Assembly: GCF_026262505.1 (NCBI RefSeq)
Contig: NC_067206.1
Span: 22,583,896-22,647,895 of the forward strand
Source of the DNA: Trichomonas vaginalis G3
Lineage: Eukaryota > Parabasalia > Trichomonadida > Trichomonadidae
Direction: 5' to 3'
Length of the DNA stretch: 64,000 nucleotides
Below the pieces are notes generated by a model. The model was not told the DNA's origin. It searched no databases and worked only from the letters and a program-made list of their open reading frames with translations. A program made the translations under genes and the position numbers. Shown here in pieces: positions 1 through 8,964 of this stretch; the stretch's first letter is position 1; each line of letters begins with the position of its first letter.

Positions 1-196
1 AATGGGATATTCTGTAAGCTAAATTGATTTTGTAAAAAGAGTTTGAAACATCTAAATATTTGAAATCATTTGATTGAAGGGTTGGGGCGATGGGAACATG
101 GGTGCAAGCTTCTTCCCATGTCATTTTACCTTCTTCAATCTGATTGGAAATACCAATTAGGTAAATTCGATCGACATACCCTTTGTAAGGATTCAT
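1..196 (-). CDS. Hypothetical protein, N-terminal part (runs off left edge)
   Basis: A minus-strand frame starts at the ATG read from 196 and stays open for 65 codons to the window edge. It begins MNPYKGYVDRIYLIGIS and I do not recognise the family. The start is supported by a Trichomonas-type initiator TCATTA on the minus strand (bases 199-204), which puts the ATG 6 bases downstream of the expected start of transcription, a usual distance in this organism. No signal peptide or membrane segment is visible in the part seen. The rest of the gene lies outside the window, so function stays open. Confidence 0.6.
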   Translation of the reverse strand, partial: MNPYKGYVDRIYLIGISNQIEEGKMTWEEACTHVPIAPTLQSNDFKYLDVSNSFYKINLAYRISH

Positions 197-198
197 TC

Positions 199-204
199 TA
201 ATGA
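199..204 (-). promoter_or_regulatory. Initiator element (Inr) of the left-edge gene
   Basis: TCATTA on the minus strand matches the Trichomonas initiator TCA(C/T)(A/T). The A would be the first transcribed base, 6 bases before the ATG. Confidence 0.55.
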
Positions 205-373
205 AGTACGTTAACAATCAAAATATTCTATAAGTGTCTAGTATGGAATTCAAAAGAATAAAGAAAATGGTAACGTAAATAAACGTATTATGAAATAATT
301 TATAATTAAAATGAAAAAAAAGAAAAAATAATAAGTAAAGTGACTAGAAATGAAAATTAAAATCAGTGTAAAG

Positions 374-601
374 TTTTATTTTTTTCTCGCTGTGAAACGT
401 ATTCGGTCTTTTTTTTAAAAATTAATTTTTTGTTAGAGATAAGAGCTAAAACTCGGTAAACAACTTCTTTATGTCTAGAAAATTCTATCTTGCCTTTTAT
501 TTTTTTCTCGCTGTGAAACGTATTCGGTCTTTTTTTTAAAAATTAATTTTTTGTTAGAGATAAGAGCTAAAACTTTGCAGACAACTCCCCCATGTCTAGC
601 A
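374..601. repeat. Two-copy tandem repeat, period 121 bases
   Basis: The block starting at 374 recurs from 495. About 80 bases are essentially identical, including TCTCGCTGTGAAACGTATTC and a shared GAGATAAGAGCTAAAACT; the ends (CGGTAAACAAC against TTGCAGACAAC) have drifted. No reading frame runs through it. The rest of 205-1410 is AT-rich DNA in which I see no gene or RNA structure. Confidence 0.8.
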
Positions 602-1422
602 AATTTAACATTCGTCTCCCATTTTTATATATTTGGTTTAGAATGTTCGAAAATGCGTAATATGGTCATTAATATTAATTGAAAAGAACCTTGAATTAAT
701 TCAATCTGATCTCACAAAATATTTTAAATTACAAACTTTGTAGTTTGAATAGATAATTAGTATTAAACTCAAATAACTAGTTTATTTTTGAATAAAAATT
801 ATTTGAATTTATTCAATTTTGTGAATTTTCCTTCAAAAATCAAGTTTAAATATCTTATTTGCCATATAATTATAAATACAATGAAACATATTCGAAATTG
901 AAAAGAATGACTTTTTCTGTTCTTTCAATCATTCAATTTGAATTTTGCAATATTGGATTTCTCATTAAATAGCTATTAAAAACAACAAGCAATTTAACTT
1001 ACATTCAAATTTATTTGTGTTATATTCAATCTTCTCAAAACTTATAATTTTCGGCTATAGCATGATTATATGCTATATAATATAATAAACCTATAATAGT
1101 ATCATTCTTTCAATTATTTGAAGAGAAAACCGAAAAAATCTATTTTCGGTCTATAACAGTTTTGTATACTTTCTCAAATGCGATATATTTCAATTCAAAT
1201 TAGTTTTTTTGAGAGAAATTTTAAAAATTCCTATTTTCCCATCAATTTATAAATAACTAGACGCAATAAGTCAATATTGAAAGAAATAAACAAAATTTAA
1301 TTAATGTAAAGTATGAAATGAGATAGCATTGGATGGTCATAATTTTGAATCAAAAAAGTTGATTTTATTTTAATATTTTAATCATTTAATTATTTGAAAG
1401 ATTATCTAAACTTGTCACATTT

Positions 1423-1428
1423 TCATTT
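1423..1428 (+). promoter_or_regulatory. Initiator element (Inr) of the membrane protein gene
   Basis: TCATTT matches the Trichomonas initiator; the ATG at 1442 follows 17 bases after the predicted first base. A second, weaker candidate TCACAT lies at 1415. Confidence 0.5.
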
Positions 1429-1441
1429 ATTGAAATATTTA

Positions 1442-3496
1442 ATGATTCTTTTTTTGTCTATATTCGCCTTGTGTAAGAATATTCAATGTGATCAAACAAC
1501 ACACATCGATATTAATATGTTCACAACCAAATCAATCAATTTATTTATCGATGATAAGTCAATTTATTGCGTTAATTACCAAATCAAAGGCATATTGTAC
1601 AAGTCTAATTATCTAGGACTTTACACCGACAAGATTAATTCATATTCAATATCTCATTACTATTTAAATGCACAGAAAAATGAATTTAATTTTAATCTAA
1701 AAGTTTCATCGAATTTGACAATCGTTCAAGATACAAGTGGCATGTTTCAAATCAAAAAGAATTCACCAAACAATGAGATACTTACTTTAACTTTTGGTTC
1801 AGTTGGATTTGAAGAAAAACTCAATTCTGTTCCCATATTTGATGGTGACACAACAAACTCAACGTTTAACATCGATTTATCTCAATACGCAGGAAAAATA
1901 ATTTCATATCTGAAGCTCTATCCTCCATTGAAATATAACATTCTGGTTCAATTTGACACAACTAAATATCATCCGACTGATGTCATCATATACAGTAACG
2001 GGAAACAAATTAAATTTGATAATTCCAATCAAACACTTTTACTCAATAAATCAACTATTTCGATGTCAATTGACGCAAAATCCAATAAAGACTTGCGAAA
2101 TATTAGAATTTCCTTTGATACAACTGAAACACAGACATTCAAGCCAGTTCCTGGACCAGAAAGAGACAACAATCCGTCAAATAAGAAGACTATTGCAGCA
2201 GTTGTAGCATCAATTGCTGTTTTCTATGTCATTGGCATTACTTCAGCATTAATAATTTATTTTATTGGAAAAAGACATTTCAATAGACTTTATGGTAGCC
2301 TTATGAGTCCATGCTTATGCTGCTGCACCAACTGCGAGGGATACTATGAAGTAGTCGACTTTTATCAGAGTCATCCAAGATATTATTATGATGACTACAA
2401 TGCTTTCGGATGTAGAAAGTGCGAAAACTGTTACGATAATCATTGCAATAACAGTCGTTGCTTTTACTCCTGCGGCGAAAAATTATGCCAACCATGTTAT
2501 GCTCGCCACAACTATGCATTAATATATACTTTACGCTTATTATTTGGAATTACTTCTTTAATTATATTCCCTGTTATTTGCTTTATAACAGCTATACATT
2601 TATTATGCCCGAGTATCCGAGATGATGATTACGAAACAAATTATGCCGATCAGCATAATCAGTACAAAACTCCAATAGTCATCAGTAAGTTCTATAACAA
2701 ATTCAAGCTCAAAGGCAAAAACTATTCAAATGCCAAAAATGAAATTGACAATCACGAGGATTCAAGTGATGGTGGCTCATCATCATGCTCTTCTGCCTCA
2801 TTGAATGATATCAGAAGCGGAAAAATTAAGCCATTATCACCTGATGAATACAAGCCCGAAGTTATACAAAATCTCGACTCAGAAGTGATGAAATCTCAAA
2901 ACGTTCAATCTCATAAGACAATAAGTCAAGAGGAGGCAGCAATGAAGGAACAAGCTTCTCACCAAGAGCGTCGTCCTTCAATTTTTACAGACGCAAATAT
3001 TCCTGCAAAATTATCTCTTTCAACAGAAGACTTTTCAATCGATGCAGCTCCAACTGAAAAACGAGAAAAGCCAGAGATCATTCTCAAGCAACCAGAATCT
3101 CCAAAGGAAGAGAGAAAATCCCCAATCAAGAGGAATTTCACAGAAGAAGAATTGGAAAGGAAGCGAAGAAAGAGAAGAGTTAAAAGCGCTGCTGATGCAA
3201 TTCATCAATCATTGAAGATGTTCGAACCACCTTCAAGGTATGATGATGGATCAGACACAGAACCACGCGCAAGCGAGAATCCAGATTACGACAATCTCGT
3301 CTTGCTTCTTCCTCCTCCTGACTATGATTCAGGAGTGATGCCTCCAATGTTACCACATCCAGAGTTGCTAAGCCCACCTGCAGAAAACATTCCAAGACAT
3401 ACTCCAAAGAAACACTCAAGAAGAGCGAAAGAGAAGAGAAGTGAATCTACAATCGCTGAAATCCGCCAAGCAAATGACTTGGACTTCTTATTCTAA
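1442..3496 (+). CDS. Large two-pass membrane protein with cysteine-rich centre and charged tail
   Basis: I chose the ATG at 1442 (684 residues) and not the longer open frame, because it opens with a clear signal peptide (MILFLSIFALCKNIQC) just after an initiator. Residues about 20-245 are polar, beta-rich and N-glycosylation-prone, probably outside the cell. A first membrane segment lies at about 250-275, followed by a cluster rich in Cys, Tyr and Asp (CLCCCTNC, then CRKCENC and CGEKLCQPC) that could hold zinc, and a second membrane segment at about 360-390. The remaining 290 residues are a disordered tail, first acidic and serine-rich, then with basic runs (ERKRRKRRVK) and proline-rich patches. 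The plan fits the large families of trichomonad surface proteins, but no named family is recognised. Host gene, apparently whole. Confidence 0.75.
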   Translation: MILFLSIFALCKNIQCDQTTHIDINMFTTKSINLFIDDKSIYCVNYQIKGILYKSNYLGLYTDKINSYSISHYYLNAQKNEFNFNLKVSSNLTIVQDTSGMFQIKKNSPNNEILTLTFGSVGFEEKLNSVPIFDGDTTNSTFNIDLSQYAGKIISYLKLYPPLKYNILVQFDTTKYHPTDVIIYSNGKQIKFDNSNQTLLLNKSTISMSIDAKSNKDLRNIRISFDTTETQTFKPVPGPERDNNPSNKKTIAAVVASIAVFYVIGITSALIIYFIGKRHFNRLYGSLMSPCLCCCTNCEGYYEVVDFYQSHPRYYYDDYNAFGCRKCENCYDNHCNNSRCFYSCGEKLCQPCYARHNYALIYTLRLLFGITSLIIFPVICFITAIHLLCPSIRDDDYETNYADQHNQYKTPIVISKFYNKFKLKGKNYSNAKNEIDNHEDSSDGGSSSCSSASLNDIRSGKIKPLSPDEYKPEVIQNLDSEVMKSQNVQSHKTISQEEAAMKEQASHQERRPSIFTDANIPAKLSLSTEDFSIDAAPTEKREKPEIILKQPESPKEERKSPIKRNFTEEELERKRRKRRVKSAADAIHQSLKMFEPPSRYDDGSDTEPRASENPDYDNLVLLLPPPDYDSGVMPPMLPHPELLSPPAENIPRHTPKKHSRRAKEKRSESTIAEIRQANDLDFLF

Positions 3497-4058
3497 ATAA
3501 TGTTTTTGTTATAAAAAACTTTAAAGACATATTTTCTCATATTATTAAATCTTATTTGATTTTCTATTGAAATAAATCATATTTTGAGAGGCAAAAATAT
3601 CATGCTCACACATATGAGTCGAAGATTTCTAATGATATTGATATTTTTATATTATGAGCACTGAAATGTTTAATTTTTCAATAAAATTAACCTTTTATCA
3701 TATAAAATTAGTTTATATTTATATAATGATCCAAAATAATATTAATTTGATATGAATGAACCTAAAATTAATGCTATTCTATCAATTTTCTTATCGAATT
3801 CTCCCAAATAAGGAAAGCTTCTTTGGTAGGAATTCATTATTAATAATTATTTTGTTAAAGCTAGTCAAAAACATTAGATTCTTTCAAATATGCCCATTTT
3901 AATATGATAAGATTCAAAAAATGTGATATTTTTGAACTTCATAATAACGATGTATTTCCCGCACATTTGACATAGATTTTTTCCATAACAGTGCTTGCCA
4001 TAAAGATTTTGGGAGGACAAATCATTCTTTACATTCCTTCAAGTTCATTGTTTATCTG
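3497..4058. other. Host intergenic DNA
   Basis: About 560 bases of AT-rich DNA between the membrane protein gene and the first Maverick. No open frame, RNA gene or repeat is apparent. Confidence 0.6.
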
Positions 4059-4064
4059 AATTAA
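4059..4064. repeat. Target site duplication of Maverick copy 1, left
   Basis: AATTAA here and again at 29320-29325 flank the element. Mavericks make 5-6 base duplications on insertion. Confidence 0.7.
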
Positions 4065-4117
4065 AAAAAAAAAAAGGTAGTGGGGCTTCCAGGCACTTCG
4101 TGCCCTCTAGCCCCAGT
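4065..4117 (+). repeat. Left terminal inverted repeat of copy 1
   Basis: An A tract, then GGTAGTGGGGCTTCCAGG and on to AGCCCC. Bases 4082-4114 fold as a hairpin: outer stem GGGGCT/AGCCCC, inner stem GGCAC/GTGCC, loop TTC. The mirror copy is at 29259-29319. Confidence 0.88.
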
Positions 4118-4166
4118 CAGTTTTCTGTCACTTTTCAGGTAAAAACAGTTTTATTATATATATAAA

Positions 4167-4985
4167 ATGAATTTTACAAAACCACCGTTACCCTTCTTTG
4201 GAAATAAGAGTAGATGTAAAGATATTCTATTGAGAGAACTTAAGAAACTACCGAATGGTCTAACATTTGTAGATTTGTTCGGTGGAAGTTTCTATATATC
4301 CCATCTGTGCCATACAATATTTCCTGACTCAAAGATTATATGCAATGACTTCGACAACTATATGAACCGTCTCAAACATATACCAGACACAAACAAAATA
4401 TTGAGTGAGTTGAAAGAAAAGATACCTATAGGTAAGATGGAAAGTATACCATTAGATAAGAAAGATATTGTGAGAGAGGTTTTGAAAAAAGCAGAATATA
4501 TTGACTGGGATAGTATATCTTCTAGACTATTATATAGTGGTTCTATAAGAGTTCATGACATTGAAACACTTATGTCAAACGTTTTATATCTTAACTATAC
4601 AAAGGTTTTCAAAGAGGACATAGAAAAATATATTGAGGGTATAGAGTTTGTGAGATGTCATTGGACAGAGTTGTATGAAAAATTTAAAGACAAGGAAAAT
4701 GTTTTCTTTATAGTGGACCCGCCGTTCTATAACACATGCGATTTTCAATACCAAGTAGACTGGACTTTGAGAGACTCTTTAGAAACTTTAGACGTTTTAC
4801 ATAACCATCCATGCTTTTACTTTACATCCGATAAAAGTGGTTTGGAAACCGTTATGAGATGGTTAGAGGACATACATGACTATGAGTTTAGATATGACAA
4901 GATAGAATATGAGAGAGGTCCTATAAACCGGAAAAAGTGTCATAACAAAGAAATTTTATTGGTAAGTAAATGTGGTTTGAAATAG
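4167..4985 (+). CDS. D12-class N6-adenine DNA methyltransferase
   Basis: The 272-residue product starts with the FFGNKS/VDLFGGS AdoMet-binding region (residues about 10-40, motif I FGGS) and has the catalytic motif IV DPPFYNT near residue 190, in the order usual for the Dam/D12 family. Its expected role is to methylate adenine in DNA, using S-adenosylmethionine. N6-methyladenine is the main DNA modification known in Trichomonas, and Mavericks are a known source of such enzymes there. The ATG follows a T/A-rich leader (TTTTATTATATATATAAA) typical of genes of this element. The gene is open here and in copy 2 (32520-33338). Its last 16 bases overlap the start of the next small gene. Confidence 0.85.
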   Translation: MNFTKPPLPFFGNKSRCKDILLRELKKLPNGLTFVDLFGGSFYISHLCHTIFPDSKIICNDFDNYMNRLKHIPDTNKILSELKEKIPIGKMESIPLDKKDIVREVLKKAEYIDWDSISSRLLYSGSIRVHDIETLMSNVLYLNYTKVFKEDIEKYIEGIEFVRCHWTELYEKFKDKENVFFIVDPPFYNTCDFQYQVDWTLRDSLETLDVLHNHPCFYFTSDKSGLETVMRWLEDIHDYEFRYDKIEYERGPINRKKCHNKEILLVSKCGLK

Positions 4986-5101
4986 GACTACTTGTTTTAG
5001 GTTTTTTCCATTGTGTCATCTATTTCTTTGACGTGGCAGAAAAGTACAGAGAATATGAAGATGAACCGATGCCTGCAAATGTTCAGTATATGTACTCGTA
5101 A
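4970..5101 (+). CDS. 43-residue single-pass membrane microprotein
   Basis: A short frame starts inside the end of the methyltransferase gene in another phase. The product has a hydrophobic stretch (residues about 4-20, IGLLVLGFFHCVIYFF) followed by an acidic tail ending NVQYMYS. Copy 2 has the same frame at 33323-33454 with the same length and only conservative residue changes (Phe to Leu, Lys to Arg), which argues for real coding. Function unknown; a small membrane protein made with the methyltransferase. Confidence 0.65.
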   Translation: MWFEIGLLVLGFFHCVIYFFDVAEKYREYEDEPMPANVQYMYS

Positions 5102-5124
5102 GAGATATTTTTATCTAATATTAA

Positions 5125-5487
5125 ATGGACGCACAGAACTTAGCGAATACACAGCAACCTGGACAACCAAACCCAGAGAATATTCCAAATGAAGTTAGAA
5201 TACAAACTGCAATGGCAAACTATGGTCAAGTGCCAACAGATGTACAAATGCAAACTGCCATGTCAAATGACGCTGCGTTAGGTTTGCCACCATGGTATGC
5301 AAATATGAGATGGAAAGAGTTTTATACAAACCCTGAAGTGGGATATAAACAACTCTATGCAGATGACGCGAACACAGGAGTTGACCCAGAGTATGTTTTC
5401 TACCAGAGGAGAAATAGAATGTATGAGCTCCAGTTAAAGAATGCTATGGAACTCAACAGGAAACGTAAGAGACTAGGCGGACATTAG
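5125..5487 (+). CDS. Hypothetical 120-residue Maverick protein
   Basis: The product has a Gln/Asn/Pro-rich N-terminus with an internal near-duplication (NEVRIQTAMAN, then TDVQMQTAMSN, residues about 25-50), an aromatic centre (PPWYANMRWKEFY) and a basic end NRKRKRLGGH. The leader TTTTTATCTAATATTAA before the ATG is the element's usual one. Copy 2 (33478-33840) is nearly identical, with one or two residue differences. No known family is recognised; size and position among small structural-looking genes suggest a virion-type protein, an inference only. Confidence 0.7.
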   Translation: MDAQNLANTQQPGQPNPENIPNEVRIQTAMANYGQVPTDVQMQTAMSNDAALGLPPWYANMRWKEFYTNPEVGYKQLYADDANTGVDPEYVFYQRRNRMYELQLKNAMELNRKRKRLGGH

Positions 5488-5505
5488 ATTTTTACATATA
5501 GTAAA

Positions 5506-5748
5506 ATGGGTTTCTTTGGAAGAATAGGAAACTTCTTTCGAAATGTTGGAAGAGGTATATGGAATGGAATAAAATCTGTCGGAAGAGGAATTTGGAACGG
5601 TGTCAAAAATATTGGTAAAAGAGTAGGTCAGTTCGTTGGTATTATACCTAAAGACCCTGAACCAGAAGAACAAGCTCCTGTTATACAACAGCCTGAACCT
5701 GCACCACAGTCTAGTTGGCAACCAAATCCAACACCTCAACCGTATTAA
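5506..5748 (+). CDS. Small Gly/Trp-rich amphipathic protein, possible N-myristoylation
   Basis: 80 residues. It starts MGFFGRIGNFF and contains two near-repeats (GRGIWNGIKSV, then GRGIWNGVKNI), predicted as amphipathic basic helices; the last 30 residues are Pro/Gln/Glu-rich. Gly2 makes N-terminal myristoylation possible. In character it recalls membrane-active or DNA-condensing minor virion proteins, such as those of adenoviruses, but no homology is claimed. It has a counterpart in style at 8965-9366. Copy 2 (33859-34101) keeps the frame and the repeats with several residue changes in the N-terminal third. Confidence 0.65.
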   Translation: MGFFGRIGNFFRNVGRGIWNGIKSVGRGIWNGVKNIGKRVGQFVGIIPKDPEPEEQAPVIQQPEPAPQSSWQPNPTPQPY

Positions 5749-5752
5749 AAAA

Positions 5753-6601
5753 TTATATTTTTACCGTTCGATAGTAGTTGTATATGAAACTAAGTTCTAA
5801 GTAAAACGCATGGTATAATGGAATTATTCTCTTTCTTCCATCTGTAGTAAACCATACTTGAAAGTCTGAAATACTTCCACTCGGTGGTTCATATAGCTTT
5901 GTAGGTTTTTCGTAAAAGTCATTTGCCAAGCATAAAAAAGAGTTTTGTGCACCAGAAAATGAAGCATGAACTATAATAGCATCTGAGTCGAAAACATTTT
6001 CATATGTTCCATTAGGGTTTTCGACTTCATAAAAGTCCGGGTGTACTGGATATGCTGCAGGCTGATTTAACATCCTCAAAAATCTATACCATGCCAAGTT
6101 GTTATATTTTGTAGAAATATAAACGTTTTCTCCAAGGTCTTCTATTCTATTGATTTTAACAGTTGCATTTTTCCTGTCATATATAATATCGAGATGGTAC
6201 TCTCCTTCGTCAATGTTAAACTGGTTTGCATATTCGAGATAGATATCGTTTATTTTTTCTTGAAAAGCTTGAAGAGTTGTTTCTAAGTTTACAAGCAAAT
6301 TCACTTGTAAAAGTTTTCCCTGTTCAAATTTCTCATACGTACGTTTTTCTTTGTTATAGTATCGAACTTCAAAACCGACCGTAAATGGGAAACCATGTAT
6401 GGCTTCTGAAATGAACTTCATTCTACGAAAGCCAATAGCTTTTGTGACGGATGGGTCTCTTAGCCATCTTAACGGGTAGTCAAAACGATAGCCTTCATGC
6501 TTTACGGTCTCTGTCTCAAACTTTTGACCGACATTCGTAAAAAGTTCATCTAATGGTTTAGTTGTAGCAACTCTAGAAGTTTCCTTTTCTATTGGAAGCA
6601 T
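5753..6601 (-). CDS. Hypothetical 282-residue Maverick protein, paralogue of 12366-13226
   Basis: The product shares with the protein at 12366-13226 an N-terminal block (RFDYPLRWLRDPS against RFDYPIRWLQSPS, then KAIGFRR) and a C-terminal block (DFQVWFTT, IIPLY, FYLELSFIYNY). About 30% of residues agree by eye and length is the same. Predicted mostly beta, soluble, no signal or membrane segment. The start codon lies 18 bases from that of the fibre gene on the other strand. Copy 2 (34104-34952) is open too. Role unknown; a capsid-associated protein is one option. Confidence 0.7.
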   Translation of the reverse strand: MLPIEKETSRVATTKPLDELFTNVGQKFETETVKHEGYRFDYPLRWLRDPSVTKAIGFRRMKFISEAIHGFPFTVGFEVRYYNKEKRTYEKFEQGKLLQVNLLVNLETTLQAFQEKINDIYLEYANQFNIDEGEYHLDIIYDRKNATVKINRIEDLGENVYISTKYNNLAWYRFLRMLNQPAAYPVHPDFYEVENPNGTYENVFDSDAIIVHASFSGAQNSFLCLANDFYEKPTKLYEPPSGSISDFQVWFTTDGRKRIIPLYHAFYLELSFIYNYYRTVKI

Positions 6602-6619
6602 ATTTTATCTAGAATAAAA
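6602..6619. promoter_or_regulatory. 18-base bidirectional start region
   Basis: Only TATTTTATCTAGAATAAAA-type sequence separates the start codons of the 282-residue gene (minus) and the fibre gene (plus). It reads as TTTTAT...ATAAAA on both strands, so each strand presents the element's usual leader. The same design is seen at 8949-8964 and 23538-23555. Confidence 0.5.
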
Positions 6620-7992
6620 ATGTCAAATGAAACAGCGTCTATGAGAGAAATACAACACAACCGACAACTCATTATACAAGCTCTAAATAAGAACACAACA
6701 AACTTTTCAAACTATTCTAAGATATCTGAGTCATTGAAAGAAGAAGCTTAAAACTGACATTAAACCCAATGACAGATGAGTTTCTGTTTCAAGACAACAA
6801 GAACCATACTGTTTGTATAAATCCAACAAAAGGAACCTTAAACGAGAAACCTATAAAAGAACTTCTTTTGAAAGCAGATGTTGACAACAAAGCTGACAAA
6901 GAGTATGTCATTGAAAAAGTTCAAGAAGAACATGACAGAGCAGATGCAACATATGCAACGAAAGAGGATGTTGAAAAGAAAGCTGACAAAGAAACTGTAG
7001 ATATGTTGGCACAAACGGTTTCAAGTCATGACAAAGCTTTAATGGAAGATGGACAACAGTTGAAAGAGCTTGAGAAAGGTGTTACAGAGTTAAGGAATAC
7101 AAAAGCAGACTCGACATGGATAGTTGGATATGTAAATGCAACAAAAGAATATATTTTCAAATGGACAGAAGGAACATACCCACAAAAACAGCATACACAT
7201 TCTATATCTGATATTACAAACTTACAAGAAACCTTAAACAGGAAAAGTGACGTTGGACATACACATACCATTGCAAATATTACAAACTTACAAGAAACCT
7301 TAAACAGGAAAAGTGACGTTGGACATACACATACAAGTTTTACAACTTTTACAGCAGACGACATAGTATTGAACTTTGACCTTGGTTCAAGTGCACCTTC
7401 AGAGAATCCAAGCACTAGTGTAAAAGATACTCTTAACAATTTAGTTAACAGTTGCAGGAATATCGAAGATCATGCCAGAAACTTTGAAGCATATGAACTA
7501 CCAACAATGTTAGATAAGAAAGCAGACAAAACAGAGCTTCAAACATTAAAGACAGAAATACTTCAAACCATTTACCCGGTTGGCTCTATTTATACGTCAA
7601 TGAACTCTACCAGACCAGAAGTAGTACTTGGTTTTGGAACTTGGACTCAAATAGTCGACAGGTTTTTGTATTGTGCAAACTCTTCAAAGGAAACAGGTGG
7701 AAGTAAAACGATTTCGGGTGAAAATTTACCTGCACACAGTCACTACATAGATTTAAGTACATCTCAAGCAGGTTGGCATAAGCATAGATTTTGGGATTGG
7801 TCAGCAATGAAAAAAGGTAAAGGATATGATGTTAAAGACGACGTTCAGTTTGCTATAAATTGTTTCTGGGGTAGCACACAGGGAGATGGAAACCATACAC
7901 ATCGCGTTTCAGGGTATACGCAAACAACGGGACAAAGTAAAGACTACATGCCACCTTACATGACAGTTTACGCATGGTATAGAAATGCTTAG
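6620..7992 (+). pseudogene. Fibre-like protein with phage gp10-type tip (broken part of copy 1)
   Basis: The first part matches the start of the copy 2 gene at 34971; most of the length is an open frame from 6769. It has a charged coiled-coil region, two 22-residue units of the type NLQETLNRKSDVGHTHT (about 7210-7335), a variable shaft, and a C-terminal tip with YPVGSIYTSMNST, GTWTQIVDRFLY, LPAHSHYIDL and a final MPPYMTVYAWYR. That tip is the arrangement of phage tail-fibre/baseplate gp10-like C-terminal domains, including His pairs (HTHT, HSH). A receptor-binding fibre is the natural inference. Its 3' end overlaps the integrase gene end by four bases. This copy is broken. Confidence 0.7.
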
Positions 7993-8948
7993 TCGTCATT
8001 TTCAACTTCTTTAGCATATTCGTCAGGAGTTGTCTTATATTTGTTAGGAACTGTCTTTGAAAGTATACCACCTTGAACTTTGACAGGTTTGAAACGAGGT
8101 CTGACAATAGTCGTTTTATCTTCTGCTTGCAGTCTGTACATTTTGCCATGTTTGCCTAAAACTTCATAATATTCTCTTGTATACTTTCTTCTATTTTTAC
8201 GAACACGAATGTGAGTACCTGTCGGGTTCCCATTGTTGTCATAGTCAATAGTATTTTCATATGGGTCGCGTTTGGGTATTTCTATTTTTACTTTGTCTCC
8301 TTTCTGAAGTTTGAAGCCCGGCATTCTTTCTTGTTTGTCTCTTTTGACTAAATTATTAAATATATAGTCTTTCTCTAAGTCAGGGTTGTTTTTCATTTCT
8401 TCGGGGGAGTGGTTTCCCAAACCTTTTTGTTTACGGCTATTGTAAATATTTAAAACTTGTCTCATCTTTGCCATGGAGAAGTGTCTATACTTGTCGTCAT
8501 ATGACATTTCATTTGCTTCACCACCTTGTGGTTGGTTTAAGTCTCTTAACATTTTTATACAACCGTCAATGACACCAAGAGCAGAATGGTTTTGGTCGAC
8601 AATGAAATATTGGTTTACATTTTTTGAACGCAGATAGTTCTTTACATCATCTGATTTGAAAGAACTTTCACAGTCAGATGTCAGTTTTGTTGGATGGTAT
8701 TTGTCAACGAATATTGTCAAAGCAGTTTTCACATCTAAAATATTTTTGGACCATAATGGTATGGCTTCACAGTATCTTGTGTTCTGACCGACAAATATTA
8801 GCCAGTATGGTGGTCCATCTGTTCTAACTCTCGGAATGTTTTCCAAGATATCCATAAACCAAGCATTTGGTGTTGAACTAAAGATTTTTACCATGAGTGC
8901 TTTCTTTGTCGCTTTAGAAACATAGGGGTCCTTGTTTGGATTCGTCAT
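7989..8948 (-). CDS. Retroviral-type (rve) integrase of the Maverick
   Basis: The 319-residue product has an RNase H-fold integrase core: WFMDI with the first acidic residue near residue 32, SDCESSF with the second near 95, and HSALGVID with the third region near 130; then a basic C-terminal part with an SH3-like stretch (GFKLQKGDKVKIEI) and a run of Lys/Arg (RVRKNRRKYTREYY). Such integrases insert Mavericks and make the 5-6 base target duplication seen here. Convergent with the fibre gene; its start is 16 bases from the divergent gene at 8965. The frame is open here; the copy 2 counterpart is broken. Confidence 0.85.
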   Translation of the reverse strand: MTNPNKDPYVSKATKKALMVKIFSSTPNAWFMDILENIPRVRTDGPPYWLIFVGQNTRYCEAIPLWSKNILDVKTALTIFVDKYHPTKLTSDCESSFKSDDVKNYLRSKNVNQYFIVDQNHSALGVIDGCIKMLRDLNQPQGGEANEMSYDDKYRHFSMAKMRQVLNIYNSRKQKGLGNHSPEEMKNNPDLEKDYIFNNLVKRDKQERMPGFKLQKGDKVKIEIPKRDPYENTIDYDNNGNPTGTHIRVRKNRRKYTREYYEVLGKHGKMYRLQAEDKTTIVRPRFKPVKVQGGILSKTVPNKYKTTPDEYAKEVENDD

Positions 8949-8964
8949 TTTTATCCTATAAGAA
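8949..8964. promoter_or_regulatory. 16-base bidirectional start region
   Basis: TTTTATCCTATAAGAA lies between the integrase start (minus) and the MGLFG gene (plus). Both strands give a T-rich then A-rich leader ending at ATG. Copy 2 has a 17-base version at 37787-37803. Confidence 0.5.

Noticed and set aside
1394-1441. Longer start of the membrane protein gene
   Set aside because: The longer frame begins with TTG; the ATG at 1442 gives a signal peptide and lies after an initiator.
7026-7439. Minus-strand frame opposite the fibre repeats (also 35411-35689)
   Set aside because: A shadow of the repeated fibre units; it has no leader and changes with repeat number.
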